Positions 1 to 14,200 of a stretch of DNA of 64,000 nt are shown here, in pieces (position 1 is the first letter of the stretch; each line of letters opens with the position of its first letter). This DNA is from Leptasterias polaris (lineage: Eukaryota > Echinodermata > Asteroidea > Forcipulatida > Asteriidae). The stretch covers positions 6,717,501 through 6,781,500 of the forward strand of contig JAZGTN010000007.1 of assembly GCA_037783415.1 (NCBI GenBank). The letters run 5' to 3'. The notes below the pieces were generated by a model. That model saw only the letters and a list, made by a program, of their open reading frames with translations, was not told the DNA's origin and made no database searches. A program made the translations under genes and the position numbers.

Positions 1-129
1 GGTCAATGAACTTTGTGAGACTTTATAGATATAACACATTTTACATTATTGAACTTTAGTGTTGTTATTTAAGTGTTTTATTATTTTCACAAAGATTGTT
101 CTTTGGATACCTTTAACTCTTAACAATAA

Positions 130-470
130 ATCTCAGTTAATATACCACAAGGAAAACTGACGGGGTACATTTTATATGATTTAGGAATGAACAAATAAAA
201 CATGATCAGAGCGGGACTTGAACCTGCAATCTCTGGATTAACGTGCCGGCGCTCTTCCAACTGAGCAACGATTCAGACAATACAGGGAAAAGGCCAAGCT
301 TATGGCTAAGTACATGTAGTTCAGTTGTGGTGGAGCGCCAGAGCGTTAATCCGAAGATCGCAGGTTCAAGTCCCGCTGTAGCAAATTTGTCTTTGTTTAA
401 CCAAAAAATAACAACACAACTCCTTATTAGAATGATCTTAGTGACTTGAGCCGCATAACAAAATAACATA
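130..470. repeat. Inverted pair of tRNA-like SINE fragments
   Basis: A degraded tRNA-like unit lies on the minus strand at about 206-266 and another on the plus strand at about 328-382. Both carry the B-box-like GGTTCAAGTCCCGC and the A-box side GTTGG/GAGCGCC. The flank resembles that of the copies at 44.7-45.2 kb (CCACAAGG.AAACTGAC.GGGTAC, CTTTGTTTAACC). These are pseudo-tRNA SINE remnants, not working tRNA genes. Confidence 0.6.
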
Positions 471-909
471 ATATTATATCATTAAAGGAAATAAAAAAGG
501 ATACATCTGATCACCGTCTCAAAGCAACCCAAGGTTTTGTTGGTGCTTAGAAAAAGGAAAGCCTACCGGGGTCTAACTATGACATTGATATGAGTCAAAT
601 ATGCCCATAATGACAGGGGCAAAGTGTAAACTACTTCTTCATGAAACAAATTACAAACCATCTAAACGATGAGTTCCGTAGCTTCATGATAAATGGGCCA
701 CACACTAAAAACTCCAGTGTTCAAATTGACCCTGATCTCGGGCATAGTGGGGCCTGACCCATTTTTGAGTTTTTATAATCCCGAATCCGTGTCAAAATAT
801 GAGTTACAATTCCATTGTTTAAAACCAGTTTCCAAGTCAGCCTGATCCAGACTTGCGGCAGGCTCGAATCTAGGTCAATTTTGACCAGTAAGTTGTGTGC
901 AGCACGTTC
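471..909. other. Non-genic stretch with a GGGTCA-rich repeat
   Basis: I see no gene here. Positions about 700-895 hold a degraded copy of the dispersed family rich in GGGTCA/TGACCC half-sites. The rest shows no structure I can identify. Confidence 0.5.
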
Positions 910-2081
910 CTAGAAACAGTTGGTTTTCTCCGTTGATGAGTTATATTTGCTTATGGTCCCAATTGCTTGAGTTTGGAAGTCACCATATTGCTGCTAGTAC
1001 ATGACGATGGTTGCTCGGCCATCCTCTCCAATTTGACTGCGCGTTTGGCAACAGCGCGCTTTACGTAGCTGCGTCGTGTTAAAAATGCTGCGGTAGTACC
1101 GCCCTCTCTCGTCAAGATTCCCGTGAAAATGTATTTCTTCCCGTCTTGAATCAGAAGAGAAAAGGAAAGGCCAAAAATAATATTAAAACATACTTTAATA
1201 TTGTTTTTTGTGGTACTTGCTGAAGTGTGATTGAATTATAACCACTGAGTTGAGTTTAACGATAAGAGTTAAGCCGTATCACGGCTACGACCGTTGCTAA
1301 GGTGTTGCTAAGGACGTTACCGTAGCCGTAGCCTTGAACGAAATGGGGAACATTGGAACGCTAAGTGGCAGCAGGCGTACCAGGTATTTTGTACAATGTA
1401 ATCGTAGTCCTGAGTTCATGTGCACACTTATTTCAGAAAATAGTCTGATGCCACATATATCCTCCCCACAAGTCGCCCATTGAATTCAATGTAAGAAAGA
1501 TGGTTAAAGAGCACAATACCCCGTGGTTCTTGAAGAACCGAGACCTCAAGCTTAATTGAATTCTGTCATGAGTCTTGTGTACTCACACATGAGTAATACA
1601 TAATGTATTTCTTTGATGTCCTAGTTGTAAAGACCACAGCAAGTTGAACGTCCTTGATATTCATGACTGGACTAATCCACACGTAATGAAGATTTTGATA
1701 CAAATTGTGTGTCTCTAGCATGCTTGGTTCAGGAGACAGCAAAATTCATTTCAAGCCTTTTTTCGGCAGGAAATATCTTTTAGCTCCAGTAAGTTAATTT
1801 GGTGGTGGTAGTAACCCTGCTTCGTGCCTACTCGCTTGGCACACATAATCGTCACAGACACGAAACTATAACTAAATGAAATCCCTTGAGACGGGCCATC
1901 TGATGGTATAAAATTAATGCAAATCTGATAATATTCTGAGGTTGAATTGACCGTTTTTACTTTGTATTTGTCTTTTTTGACAGCACTGTATACAACATTT
2001 ATTTTGAACATCTTTGAGCAGCAATCAGAGTATTCCCAATTGCTTGTCATATCTGGTCTGACATGAAGATGGCATGAAGTG
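910..2081 (-). other. 3' flank / possible 3' UTR of gene A
   Basis: This stretch is conserved with 22607-24109 downstream of gene B. An open frame at 1751-2050 (minus) is not kept in copy B, where indels shift the frame and a stop appears. I therefore read it as UTR or flank rather than coding. A short run at about 1524-1552 (GGTTCTTGAAGAACCGAGACC) repeats a piece of the NTR exon at 2369-2392. Confidence 0.4.
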
Positions 2082-2206
2082 TCACTTACCAGTTTTTTGT
2101 GGTTTTTTGTGGGCTCGTAAATTTTTTTTTAACATACCCGGCGTACAAAATTTGCCTTTTGGCTTAACGTAAGTGTCAACACGAATTCCAACACACATCC
2201 AACCAT
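2082..2206 (-). CDS. Gene A exon 10: NTR C-terminal end and stop
   Basis: 125 nt with acceptor CCACTTTATCAG. It encodes GWMCVGIRVDTYVKPKGKFC, a Lys-rich tail and TGA at 2084-2082. The cysteines (MC, FC) and the CVGIRV strand fit the second half of an NTR module. The intron before it is only 94 nt. Copy B has a 4-nt length difference inside this exon. Confidence 0.6.
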
Positions 2207-5200
2207 CTGATAAAGTGGAACAATTCCAGCCGACTGTTTATTGTATACACCAACACCTTGCAAATTGATACCAACAAGCAACTACGCAATTTAGACTCAC
2301 CTTCAATATCCCCGAAACATTGGCTCTGACACTGTCTTGTCTCCTGGTATCTGTTCTTGATTATCATCAGTGGTTCTTGAAAGAACCGAGATCTCCTGAG
2401 AGTAAGAGCGTCCCCTCTGTATACTTTCATGAGCTCCACGACCAATGACTTAAGCTGACCTTGGGTTGATACCTTTCTACGGACGGTACCGATTATCACT
2501 GAGAAAAATACAAAACAAAATGAACGAAAGTGTAATGCTCAGTTTCGTTCTTGGTAGGTGACCTTACAATGGAGATTTTTTTCAAGTCTTACAGAAAAGA
2601 CGTATACAGGAAACCGGGTTCCCTGACAGAATAGTAAAATCTCCCAACAACAGAGATGATGCAATAACTTAAAAATGCTTAGTTACTATTTTGTGTAGGG
2701 AGCGAACTTCTCCTTTTAGTTCCTGTTTTTCCCCAAAAGTGTACAGATCTCTGATTCATTGCAACACTCTAAAAGAGCCTGACATGATTACAATTTGGAT
2801 CTTAGCTCAGATTCTGTGTCAATCTTGTATTTGTAATTTTGACCCGAAACCTGGTCAATTCCGACCGGGGAGGTTTTGAGGTAAAAGTAAAATAATCGTT
2901 AGTGACCATTAGACTGTGCAATTCGTACGTGTATTGGTTCAGTTAGACCCCTTGCTTAAAGCACAACGTTGCTGCTACAATGATTTCACGCGCACGTTTT
3001 TACGCAAACCGTAAACAGCTACTGTCAATTGAGCTGCCTCATTTTGCCTCAGTGAGGGCGCTGACGTCATTTTCAATGGGTTTGTTGTGATTCCTCCTCA
3101 CACCCTCAACCCAAGGTACTGTGGCGGGACACCCTCGAGTCAGCGACTAGGTCAATGAAGACCAGACACAACCCAGTGTGATTATCCAACCCCAATAATA
3201 TTTATTAACCCTATGCAAGGGTGAGCGGCTACCCAGACAAAAGGAGGGACAATAACGAACGGCGGCTATGCCTAGGGGAAGTTCGTTTGGTGGAAGTTTA
3301 CCACAGATTGAGAATGATATTCCTAATAGCTAGAATCAGAGCAATCACCAGAAACCTCAATAAACCTCACAAGGATACCAGGTCTCCAATAACAGTAACA
3401 ATGGTTTTATTTCTCATAAACGTTCAATGAATCACTCAACAATAACAGTAATTACACAACCAGGTAAAGGTAATAAACCTCACCTAAATGTAATAAACCT
3501 CAGTAATACAAACAAGTATAGTAAGCAGCATAAACCTCAGTACAACCTCAGTCGGCCCAGCGCTAGGAACTAGCCTTGCCAAACACAGGTATACCTCACA
3601 CTGTATTATGCTAATAACCCTCACAGATTGGCAGTCTGCACAATAGAAACTTCATGCGGATTACAATAACCCTCTCTAAAGAACTCATCAGCGCTACTCT
3701 AATAACCCTTCGGGTAGCCCGCACAGTGATCGCAACTGAATCGTACCTCAGCCGTTCTACACCAACGTGTATTCAACGGCATACAACTCACACAACCTTC
3801 CAATGCTTCAGCCTTCCCCCGATAAAGGTTACACAATTCACGCTCTACAACTCCGAGCCTTACATTAACATAAAGTTTACTTATACTGTAAAAACCCACC
3901 TCGCTATATCTCTCCCGCTGAACGTAGAAAAACAACGGGTCACACAGCTCAACCACCAGCTAAAGATAATGCACACAGTAGCAGTGGGAACACGCAATTT
4001 GGTCTCAACACAATGCCAACGGTCACAGAACACTAACACTAACAAGCAAAAGTAATAGAGCAAGACCCTAGACCAAAGACCAAAGAGAGTGGCGGGAAAC
4101 CCAGCGCTGCTCGCTTATAAGAACCCGCTAGCACCCCCGCAAAGCACAATGCGCACTGCGTCTTTTGGTGCAGTAAACTTCCCCAAGTCAGAAGCCAGGC
4201 AAATTGACCCTCTTGCAAGGCTCCACCATGGGCCTTCCTGTCATAGTTTTTCTTCTGGCGTCTTGCACTCTGCTTGAGGCACTCTCGAGCCCGACCATGT
4301 GCCTCTTGCAGCTGCCGCCTTAGTTTCCCCGCATACTCGGTTCGCACAGTGTCCTCGACGGGAGGACACTCTACCATCAAGTCGACTGGCAGTCGGACTT
4401 CTCGCCCCAACATCATCATGTTGGGGCTCTCCCCAGTAGACTCTTGGGGAGTACACCTGTATGCGAAAGTCGCAAACGGGAGACACTCGTCCCAGTCTCG
4501 TTGTTGTCTCTTTGGTTCGATCATGGTGGCCACCATGTTGATCAACGTCTTGTTGAAACGTTCCACCATTCCATCGGACTTGGGGTTATAGGCTGTAGTC
4601 CGAGTCTTTGAGATGCCGAGGACTCGGCACATCTCACCAAAAACTGCGGACTCAAAATTGGTCCCTTTGTCGGAATGCAGTTCCAACGGCACCCCAAACC
4701 GACATACAAATTCTTTCACCAATTTGTCAGCCACCGTCTCTGCCTTTGCATCTGCCAGAGGGTACGCCTCCATCCATTTGGAACAGTAATCCCCGACTAC
4801 CATAATCCAAAGATTGCCACTGTCACTTCGTGGCAGTGGACCCAGCAAGTCCAGAGCCACTCGTTCAAGTGGCTCGCCAACCCTGTACTGCTGTAACGGG
4901 GAAATGCGCCTCTTAGCCGGCGATTTTCTCCTCCCGCACAACTCGCATTTCCGGAGAAATGACCTCACATCGACAACCATCCCAGGCCAGTAATACCTCA
5001 GTTTTACCTTGGCCAGAGTCTTAGTAAGACCCTGATGTCCACTGGCCTTACCACCATGAAGTTCTTGGAGAACCATCTCTATCATCTCTCTCGGGAGAAC
5101 CAGACGCCAATGGACTGATGTTCCATCGTCTGACTCCCACCATCGTCTGACTCCTGTACAGGAGATTATTTCGCACCTCAAGTTGATCCCACAGGGACCA

Positions 5201-8200
5201 CAGTGTATTGTGCGCCGAGGAGGTACTCGACACAGTCTCCCAAACTGGTCGACTGTTCGACTCCTCTTTCGTCCTGACAATCCAACTCAAACTTGGGTCA
5301 TCTAGTTGGGCTTTCCGGACTGCCTCCATAGGCAGTTGAGACTGGGCAAGGATGCCCCGTACCAACGCCGCCGGAGTGCCGGAATCTGCCACAACTTCTG
5401 CAGGCAACTTGGGTGCCTCCGCATCATTTACATCCCTGCCACTCTGTTTACAGACTTTGCGGGACAACCCGTCTGCATTTCCATGCTTACGCCCAGGCCT
5501 GTGTACGATTGTCATGTCATACTCTGCAATCACTTCAAGCCACCTGGCCAACTGACCCTCCGGGTTCTTAAAGTTCAGCAACCACCTCAGAGCAGCGTGG
5601 TCAGTGCGAACTGTCACCCTTTGTCCATACAAGTACTGTTTAAACTGTTTCAGGTACACAACCACAGCCAACAGTTCTCGCCGGGTCACACAATAGTTTC
5701 TCTCGGCCCGACTCAGTTTACGGCAAGCATAAGCTAGGACTTTCTCCTCACCATCATGAATCTGGGACAGCACGGCCCCTATTCCATCTCCACTAGCATC
5801 AGTGTCTAAAAGTAGTCACTGCCTACAAGGGGATACGCCAACACTGGGGCGGTTTGCAACCTGTGCTTAAGTTCATCGAACGTCTGCTGACAGGCATCGG
5901 TCCATATGAACTCCCGTGACTTTTCAGTCAAAGCATGTAGCACTGACGCTACCTCTGCAAACCCCTTCACAAACTTTCGATAATAGGAAGCGAGGCCCAG
6001 AAAGCTTCGAACTTCCTTGACACATTTCGGTTTGGGCCAATCTGCTACTGCTCGAACCTTTGCAGGATCTGTAGCCACACCCTCGGGTGACACAATATGG
6101 CCCAAATAACCGACCGACCTCTGAAAAAGGAAACACTTGCTTGGCTTTAGTTTCAGGCCGGCTTGGCGCAACCGGGAGAGAACGACTCGCAGTCGCTCAA
6201 TCTCCTCTCGCACGGTTTTGCCAAACACAATGACATCATCGAGGTATATCAGCAGGATGTCCCACTGAAGTCCGCCCATCACTCTTTCCATCAACCTCTC
6301 GAACGTAGCCGGTGCGTTGCAGAGGCCAAAGGGCATGCACTTCCAGCGGTATAAACCGTTACGCACTACAAAGGTTGATTTCTGGCTAGCCTCCTCATCC
6401 AAGGCTACCTGCCAGTATCCGGACGCTAAATCAAGCGTGGAAAACCATTCTGCACCTGACAATGCATCAAGTGTTTCATCGATTCGAGGGACGGGATACG
6501 CATCCTTGTACTCTGTCAAACGAGACTTCACCTCAGCATGGTAATCCTCACTGAGGTTTAACCTGCTCCGTTCAAAGTCATGTAAGTGCTTAGGCAGGTA
6601 GGCGTCAACCTTACCAGCACCGTTCTGACTAAACTGAACTACTGAATAACCTCAGCGGTTTCCACAGTCCCAACCGTTGTACCAAGCTTCTGCACTACCC
6701 GTGCCTCACCAGTATGAACCACCGACCCAGGCACCACGGCCTCATGCCCGGATGGTATTTCAGTTGTTCCTGCAACAACTACTCTGCCAGCATATGGCTC
6801 TCCTGAGCTACTTGTGCACTTCACTCGTTCTCCATTCAACCTCAATTCTAGGCTCTGGAAATCTAAGTTACCACAGGTTGGCAACAAAAAATCCATTCCA
6901 AGTATACTAGTACACTTGATATCAGCAAGAATTGCCTTGACCTGGTGGACAGTTTTCCCCACTTGTACTTCCACCCAGGAAACGCCCATTACAGCAAGCG
7001 GACTGCCATCCACCTGCCGAATGTTTGTCCCCTCTTTGGTAAGCACTGGCCTCTGTTCTCTGGCAATTTCATGGTACACCGAACAGCTAATGATTGTGTC
7101 GGTCGAACCCGAATCGACCAAAAACCGGCACTTAGTGCCTCTCACCACTCCATGAACAAACAACCCAAGTCTAGGCCGAAGGACAGAAAGGGATCGAGTA
7201 ACCACTGGCTCTCCTTCCTCTGCCCCTCGCCTCTTCTTGGCTGTATCTAGTTCATCTTCTCTTACTCGCTTGGACCCTTGGTCACATCCAGCCTTTCCGC
7301 GGGCCCCTCGGTCGGCTGGTTTGGCGTTTCCCTGATGCCCATACCTCTTGCGAGGCTTGGTGCACTCCCTCAGGAAATGCCCCAGCTCTCCACAATTGAA
7401 ACACTTCACGCCCTGGGTTTTCTTCATCTCGGGCCTCTGTGATAACCTTTGAGGTTTATCTGCCACCTTATTCCACACTGGGCTTTTCTTGGTCAATTCA
7501 AACAATAGTTCAACAACCATGTCCATCTTCTTGACCTGTTCCTCAGCACTGTCCTCCGATCCCTGGAGACGATGCTCAGTGCCGCCAGAGTCAACGGCCC
7601 TTGCAAATTTTGCAGGCCTCCGTTCTTCCCTTCTTTGGCTTTCAACCTTTTCGATGCTTTCGGTTTCGAGAGCAGCCTGTATCGCTTCGTCCAATGACTT
7701 TGGTCGAGCCCGATAAATTCCTTCTCTGACCGCTTGACTGTCAACCGCATCAATAAAATGGTTCTTTCCGAGGCGCTCTCGTGCCTCTTCGGAAATCTCA
7801 GGGTAAGCCTTCACGGTCAAGTCTCGGACCACTTGACCCAACTCTTTAAGAGTTTCTTTGGCACTTTGTCTCCGGTGTCGGAGCTCTACCAAATAATTGT
7901 CGGCCTGTTGACCAGGGCCGAATCTCCGCTCTAAGAGCTTCACCAGTTCACTATAAGTAAACTTCTTTTTGGCTCCATCACCAAGGATCCGGAGCGCATC
8001 AGCCTGAAGGCTTGCGGCCAAAAACTCGGCTGCCTGCTCCTCACTCCACTGATTAACCTTTTTACAGGCCTCAAAGTGTCTGTGGTAATCATTCCACAAC
8101 ACCTTACCATTGTACCTGTCGGGGGTTATCGTAGGGCGGCGTGCCTTTTGTTCATGAGGTTCATCATGAGGTTTACCCAGAGGTTCACTCAAAACCTCAT

Positions 8201-11200
8201 CACCCACCAACCTCTTCTCTCTCTTAAGTGGCCATGGACCCATCAGGTTTGTACCAACCTCATGACTTCTTTCCACAGTAGGACGAGACAAAAAGCTCTC
8301 AACCTCACTGTGCAAACCTCGTTACCCAGCCTCATCAACCTCAATGCTAATAAATGGGTTTGTACTCGGACTAGGCTCTGAGAATGGAGTAGACCTCAAT
8401 TGAGGTGTTCTACCAATCTGCCTTGTCCCCCTTCCAAGCAACTCTGGTGACATGCCAACACCGGCAACTTGCCTTTCCTTTAATGAAGCATACCCAGAGG
8501 TATCCTCAGGCAACTTGAAAAATATATCAGGGTCAACCTCACACTGAGAGCCATCCCCTCTCCGAGGGTAAACCTCATCAATGCCTTTAGGCTTTGCCTT
8601 CCTTTTCAAGGTCTCAACCTCAGCGGCGAGACGCTCTCTCTCCGACTTTAACCACTCATTCTCCATTCTGGAGCGACACAGTTCTACCCGAAAAGAAGCC
8701 TGGTCAACCTCGGCCCCTGAGGTGACACCATCTAACTCCTTTCTACTCATACTGAGGGTTACTCTTCCCCAGTAACCTCAAACTCACGTTTCACAGAAAT
8801 AAACCCTTTACACCAAAATTACAAAATACAATTGCTCTTAATTCACAAGGAAATCAAACTCAAAATCCCACTTCTGACACCATTTGTAGCGGGACACCCT
8901 CGAGTCAGCGACTAGGTCAATGAAGACCAGACACAACCCAGGGTGATTATCCAACCCCAATAATATTTATTAACCTTATGCAAGGGTGAGCGGCTACCCA
9001 GACAAAAGGGGGGACAATAACGAACGGCGGCTATGCCTAGGGGAAGTTCGTTTGGTGGAAGTTTACCACAGATTGAGAATGATATTCCTAATAGCTAGAA
9101 TCAGAGCAATCACCAGAAACCTCAATAAACCTCACAGGGATACCAAGTCTCCAATAACAGTAACAATGGTTTTATTTCTCATAAACGTTCAATGAATCAC
9201 TCAACAATAATAGTAATTACACAACCAGGTAAAGGTAATAAACCTCACCTAAATGTAATAAACCTCAGTAATACAAACAAGTATAGTAAGCAGCATAAAC
9301 CTCAGTACAACCTCAGTCGGCCCAGCGCTAGGAACTAGCCTTGCCAAACACAGGTATACCTCACACTGTATTATGCTAATAACCCTCACAGACTGGCAGT
9401 CTGCACAATAGAAACTTCATGCGGATTACAATAACCCTCTCTAAAGAACTCGTCAGCGCTACTCTAGGGTAGCCCGCACAGTGATCTCAACTGAATCGTA
9501 CCTCAGCCGTTCTACACCAACGTGTATTCAACGGCATACAACTCACACAACCTTCCAATGCTTCAGCCTTCCCCCGATAAAGGTTACACAATTCACGCTC
9601 TACAACTCCGAGCCTTACATTAACATAAAGTTTACTTATAGTGGTATACAGTAAAAACCCACCTCGCTATATCTCTCCCGCTGAACGTAGAAACACAACG
9701 GGTCACACAGCTCAACCACCAGCTAAAGATAACGCACACAGTAGCAGTGGGAACACGCAATTTGGTCTCAACACAATGCCAACGGTCACAGAACACTAAC
9801 ACTAACAAGCAAAAGTAATAGAGCAAGACCCTAGACCAAAGACCAAAGAGAGTGGCGGGAAACCCAGCGCTACTCGCTTATAAGAACCCGCTAGCACCCC
9901 CCGCAAAGCACAATGCGCACTGCGTCTTTTGGTGCAGTAAACTTCCCCAAGTCTACCCCCCTGTTCCGTCACAGTACCCAATAGCGTCACAACTCTTGAT
10001 CCTAGCACAGTTTATTGTCAACAAATTAACGATCTTTCAGGAAGGGACATCTTACCAAAATCACTGTTGCAAAATGCTGAACCAAGACCTCTTGGATCGC
10101 ATGAACAAAAGTCCTGTGGCTCTTCACCCTCTGTGAAAAAACAACCCAAACATACATCATTAATTATAAATTTTCTCGGTCAATTTCGGCAAATGAGCAG
10201 CCAATTTAACCACCACGCTATTCTATTTCGCGCGAAATCGAATGCTACTAAAAAGGGTCATTCGATTTCGTTTTATGACTAGTCAAATGTGCTGTTGCGT
10301 CATTCGATTTAACAAAATAATCATTCAATTTAACGATTCATCAAAGCAGCTTTCAAATTCGCCGGAGCTTTTTGAGGCGTGTGTTTAGTCATTCAAATTC
10401 ATTTTTGGGCAGTCATTTCTGTAATTTGTGCAATCTAAAAAACGCTTTGTTAATAAGGCATATACGGTTCACTTATTTGCACTTGAGTCACTTTGTACTT
10501 CGAAGACGAGCTTTTTGCTACAGTTTTACACGCATATTTCAATAAGTTTGCAGCTTGTGGTACAACCATACCTAAACATATACGCCAAGATGTCTGGCAC
10601 GCCAACAGATTGATGGTTGAGGAAGAAACAACATAAACAACAAAAACCAGGAAAAACATAAAGAAACACCCCATTCAATCACAATACAAAATTAGGCCAG
10701 TTAACCAATAAAGATCCCCCCAAAAAGAATATAGGAGAAAACAAAGAAGAAAAAACATCATGGGCCCAATGTAAAGTCTCCTGGAACCATAACTAAAGAA
10801 AATAAGGTTTGCCTGAATTAAAGTGAAGATACGAAACAGTTGCCTAATACAGATTATCTGTTTATTCGTATTTCTTTAGTCGTACTTATTTGAATTCTCA
10901 TTTAGCGAAATTGATTGCCTCTTTACGAAATTGAAAAAAATTAAACCAGTAAAATCTCCAGTCGAACCAGCTGTGCTAAATTGAATGATGATTGTGCGTC
11001 ACGAAAAAGAATGACGATATGCTAAATTGAACACAGTGCAAAAGGAATTTGAATGCCTCAATACGAAATTGAATGCCCGAATTCTGAATTTGAAACGCAG
11101 TAACAACTGGAGAGGCAAAATAGCTTTAATTCGAACGCACGAAAATGAAATCGGCTGCTCATTTACCGAAATTGACCGAGAAAACCTATAGTAATAATAA

Positions 11201-14200
11201 ATCTTACTATCCAAAAGTGCCAAAAACCTGTAAAACAATCTTTTGCAGCCCTTGTGCTGACCCTTTTTTTTTTTAAACTAGCCCACTGGACAAGTAATCA
11301 GTGCATTTTTCTTGCCCTCTGGAAGTTGTATAATTATAGGTATAGCCCAGATTTTAAACATGTATTTGTCAGAAATGTATCTCTCTGGTTTATCAATGGT
11401 AGCGTTGTCGGCCAGTTTAATGGTCAAGTGAAGTTGTATTCATACACTCAAAAATAAGTTAACACATTAAACAAAGTTGTTATTCACATTTGAAAAGGAA
11501 GAAATATATAATATGCATTATAAACAAGTTGAGAAGTGATCTTGAATGATCCATAGCAGTTTTTGCTGGTAATTTACGCCGGGCTAGTAACAAGGGTGAG
11601 CCCATGCTTTTTCACAAATATTTTCTTGGCAGGCACTCAAAGTGGATATAAGACATTTTGCATTTTTCAACGCGTAATTTTCCCGCAAATTCAGATAGAC
11701 TGATGTGCAAGTCTCGCGCGTATTCGAACTTCCGCAACTAAGCTGGTCCCATCCAAAATTATTTAGTTTATGTGCGCGCGAAGTCGAGGCTTTGGTGCTA
11801 TTTTTGCAATCATTTGATGTAATAGTAAATTTTCCCCTGCTGTTTGAGTTAGTTTTGTTTTATTTAATTGGTTTGTCGCTGTCTTTGTGGTTGAAAAGAT
11901 AAGCTGTTGAGGGATTCAACGCATGGGCTAGAAGTTGATATAATTCACACCTTGGACAGGGCTCCGGCTTTAGTGGTTTCGCTAGATATTTTGAAAATTT
12001 ACGCTTTCGGTAGGAGGCCTCAAAGCAGGCAGACGAAGCTGGAGCCAGAGCCCAAGCCACGGTTTCACAAAGGGCCTCTGTATCGGTACAACACATATGG
12101 CTGTGTTGCAATATTGTAACTAATCAACTGAGTATGGCCATGCTGGAAGTGGTGGCTAAGCTACGGCTACAGTTGGATTACCGCGTCTTCTTGAGTTGGA
12201 GTAAAGGAGTTTCGTTAGTAACACTCAGTCACCCTCCAAGAGTTACACCCTTAGCAACAATCGTAGCCGTAGCCGTACAACCACCATAAGCCACCATTTC
12301 AGTTACGACCTTTATCTTCTCTCGTATGCAAAAACGAACCAAATGTCCGACGTCCAACAGCCATCGTGCCAAAATTGTGTCAAAGCTGGCCTGACAAACG
12401 ATGCCACCATCCAGTTTTCTAATGGGGCACTCGTTGACAATGTGCCTTGCGGCCTGATCAGCAGCCCCACAGTCAAACTCAGGCCTAATAATATAACTTT
12501 ATACCAATTATTGAAGCTTACCTATGCACGTTGCCATGCACTCGTCTCTACTTAGGAAATTGTTCCCAGTTGGTCCGCAGCCACCATACACGAACTCAAC
12601 ACATGTTGCACTCTCTGCGCTGTATGCCCATCTCGGAATCTTAGCCTTACACCTCCCAGTAACAATAGGATGAGAGCAAGGGTCACTTGAAAGTCTTGGA
12701 CAGGTGTACTGGCAGTCGTCGTAGGTTCGGAACTTGTTCTCGTTGCCTTCGCAACCGGTGAAAACAAAAGGGCGGCATTGTTCTGTTTCTGTATCGTAGA
12801 ACCTGTCCGTTCAAGAAAATTTACAAATGGTGTTAAAGGCACTGGACACGTTTGGTAATTGTCGCAGACCAGTATTCTCACTTGGTGTAACCAACATATG
12901 CATAAAATAACAAACCTGTAAAAATTTGGGCTCAATTGGTCATCAATTTGCAAGAGAATAATGAAAGAAAAAACACCCTTGTTGCATTACTTTGTGTGCT
13001 TTCAGATGCATAATAAAAGGCTTCAGCAAGAAGTCTTTTATTATTTGAGTGAGAAATTACCTCTTTCTCAAAAACTACGTTACTTCAGAGGGAGCCGTTT
13101 CTCACAATGTTTTATACTATCAACAGCTCTCCATTGCTCGTTACCAAGTAAGTTTTTATGCGTAAATACCAAAAGTGTCCAGTGCCTTTAAGTAGATTTT
13201 ACAACAAAAACAACATCTAGCCTATCTTGTTAAACAACCTAGGAGAAAGTGGGCCGCATCAGGTTGGCCCAGGGGTTTCTTTCCCTGCCTTTCACCACTG
13301 TTGACCCATATTCATATCCTACCTCAGACCATGTGCCTTGCATATGAATTGGATTTTCAATCTCTAATTGATTGCGAGGGGTTTCCCAGTTATTTGGGTA
13401 CTCCTCCCACACAACAAACTGAACAATTCTTCTGTGTTTCCTTTTCCCTTTTTTTTTTGGGTCTAACTTTGTGACAAGACGTGTAATAAAATGAAAGGAA
13501 AATGACTAAAAATCCGGGGAAAATATTCGGTACTTGAACTCACCACTTGCTTTGCTTTCGAGCACAGCTACCTGGATCCATCGGTAGAAAGCATAAATCA
13601 GGCATCGATGGCGTCGTCTGAACTACCGGGCTCAAGGTCGTCACCTTACCCATAGCCACAACAGTAACCGCCTCTTTGCATTTATCACCCGTGAACTCAT
13701 CCGGGCAGACGCATTGGAAAGTTTTCCCCTTGTCGATACAAAGTCCGCCGTTGAGGCAAGAGTCTGACCGACAATGACCCTTCTTGACGGTGAACTGGCA
13801 GTGTTTGCCTTCGAAGCCAGCTCTGCACTTGCATTTATAACTTGGCAGCCGGGATTTATTGACACAGGTTCCTCCATTCTGGCAGATGTCTCCACCGATG
13901 CAAGCATCTTCTTCGATAATCTCAGCTATAAGAAAAAGAACAAGTTAAACTAGATATAAAGTGTTTTTTTAATGGACTTGCACAACGCTGTTCTGTTTAT
14001 GTATAAACCCGGTGACGTAATGAAGGAATAATACTATCAAAATAACCCAGTATTAATCCAGACAGAAGCAATAGCTGATTAATTCCGTCTAACAGTTCGG
14101 GACGGCTAATAATACGAATCTTGACGAAAACAAACCTGTCCCTACTGCGAAGTCGGAACAGCTCATAAAAGAAACAAACACGTAGGTGCGGTTTAACTGC

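Larger units (their letters stand above)
3120..9973 (-). mobile_element. Decayed Ty3/Gypsy LTR retrotransposon
   Basis: A 6.85-kb insertion in the intron between the first two NTR exons of gene A. Two direct repeats of about 1.07-1.09 kb flank gag-pol remnants read on the minus strand. The target duplication GTAC is at 3116-3119 and 9974-9977. The empty site in copy B (CCCAAGTTACCAAATAATGTC near 25381) confirms insertion after the duplication. LTR ends are TG...CA. Domain order is gag with CCHC zinc knuckle, protease, RT, RNase H, integrase. There is an in-frame stop in gag, a deletion in RT, at least two frame changes and a deletion fusing integrase to the 3' LTR, so it cannot move by itself. 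Confidence 0.93.

Noticed and set aside
1751..2050. Open frame of 99 codons downstream of gene A
   Set aside because: The matching sequence in copy B has frame-shifting indels and an early stop, so it is not conserved as protein.
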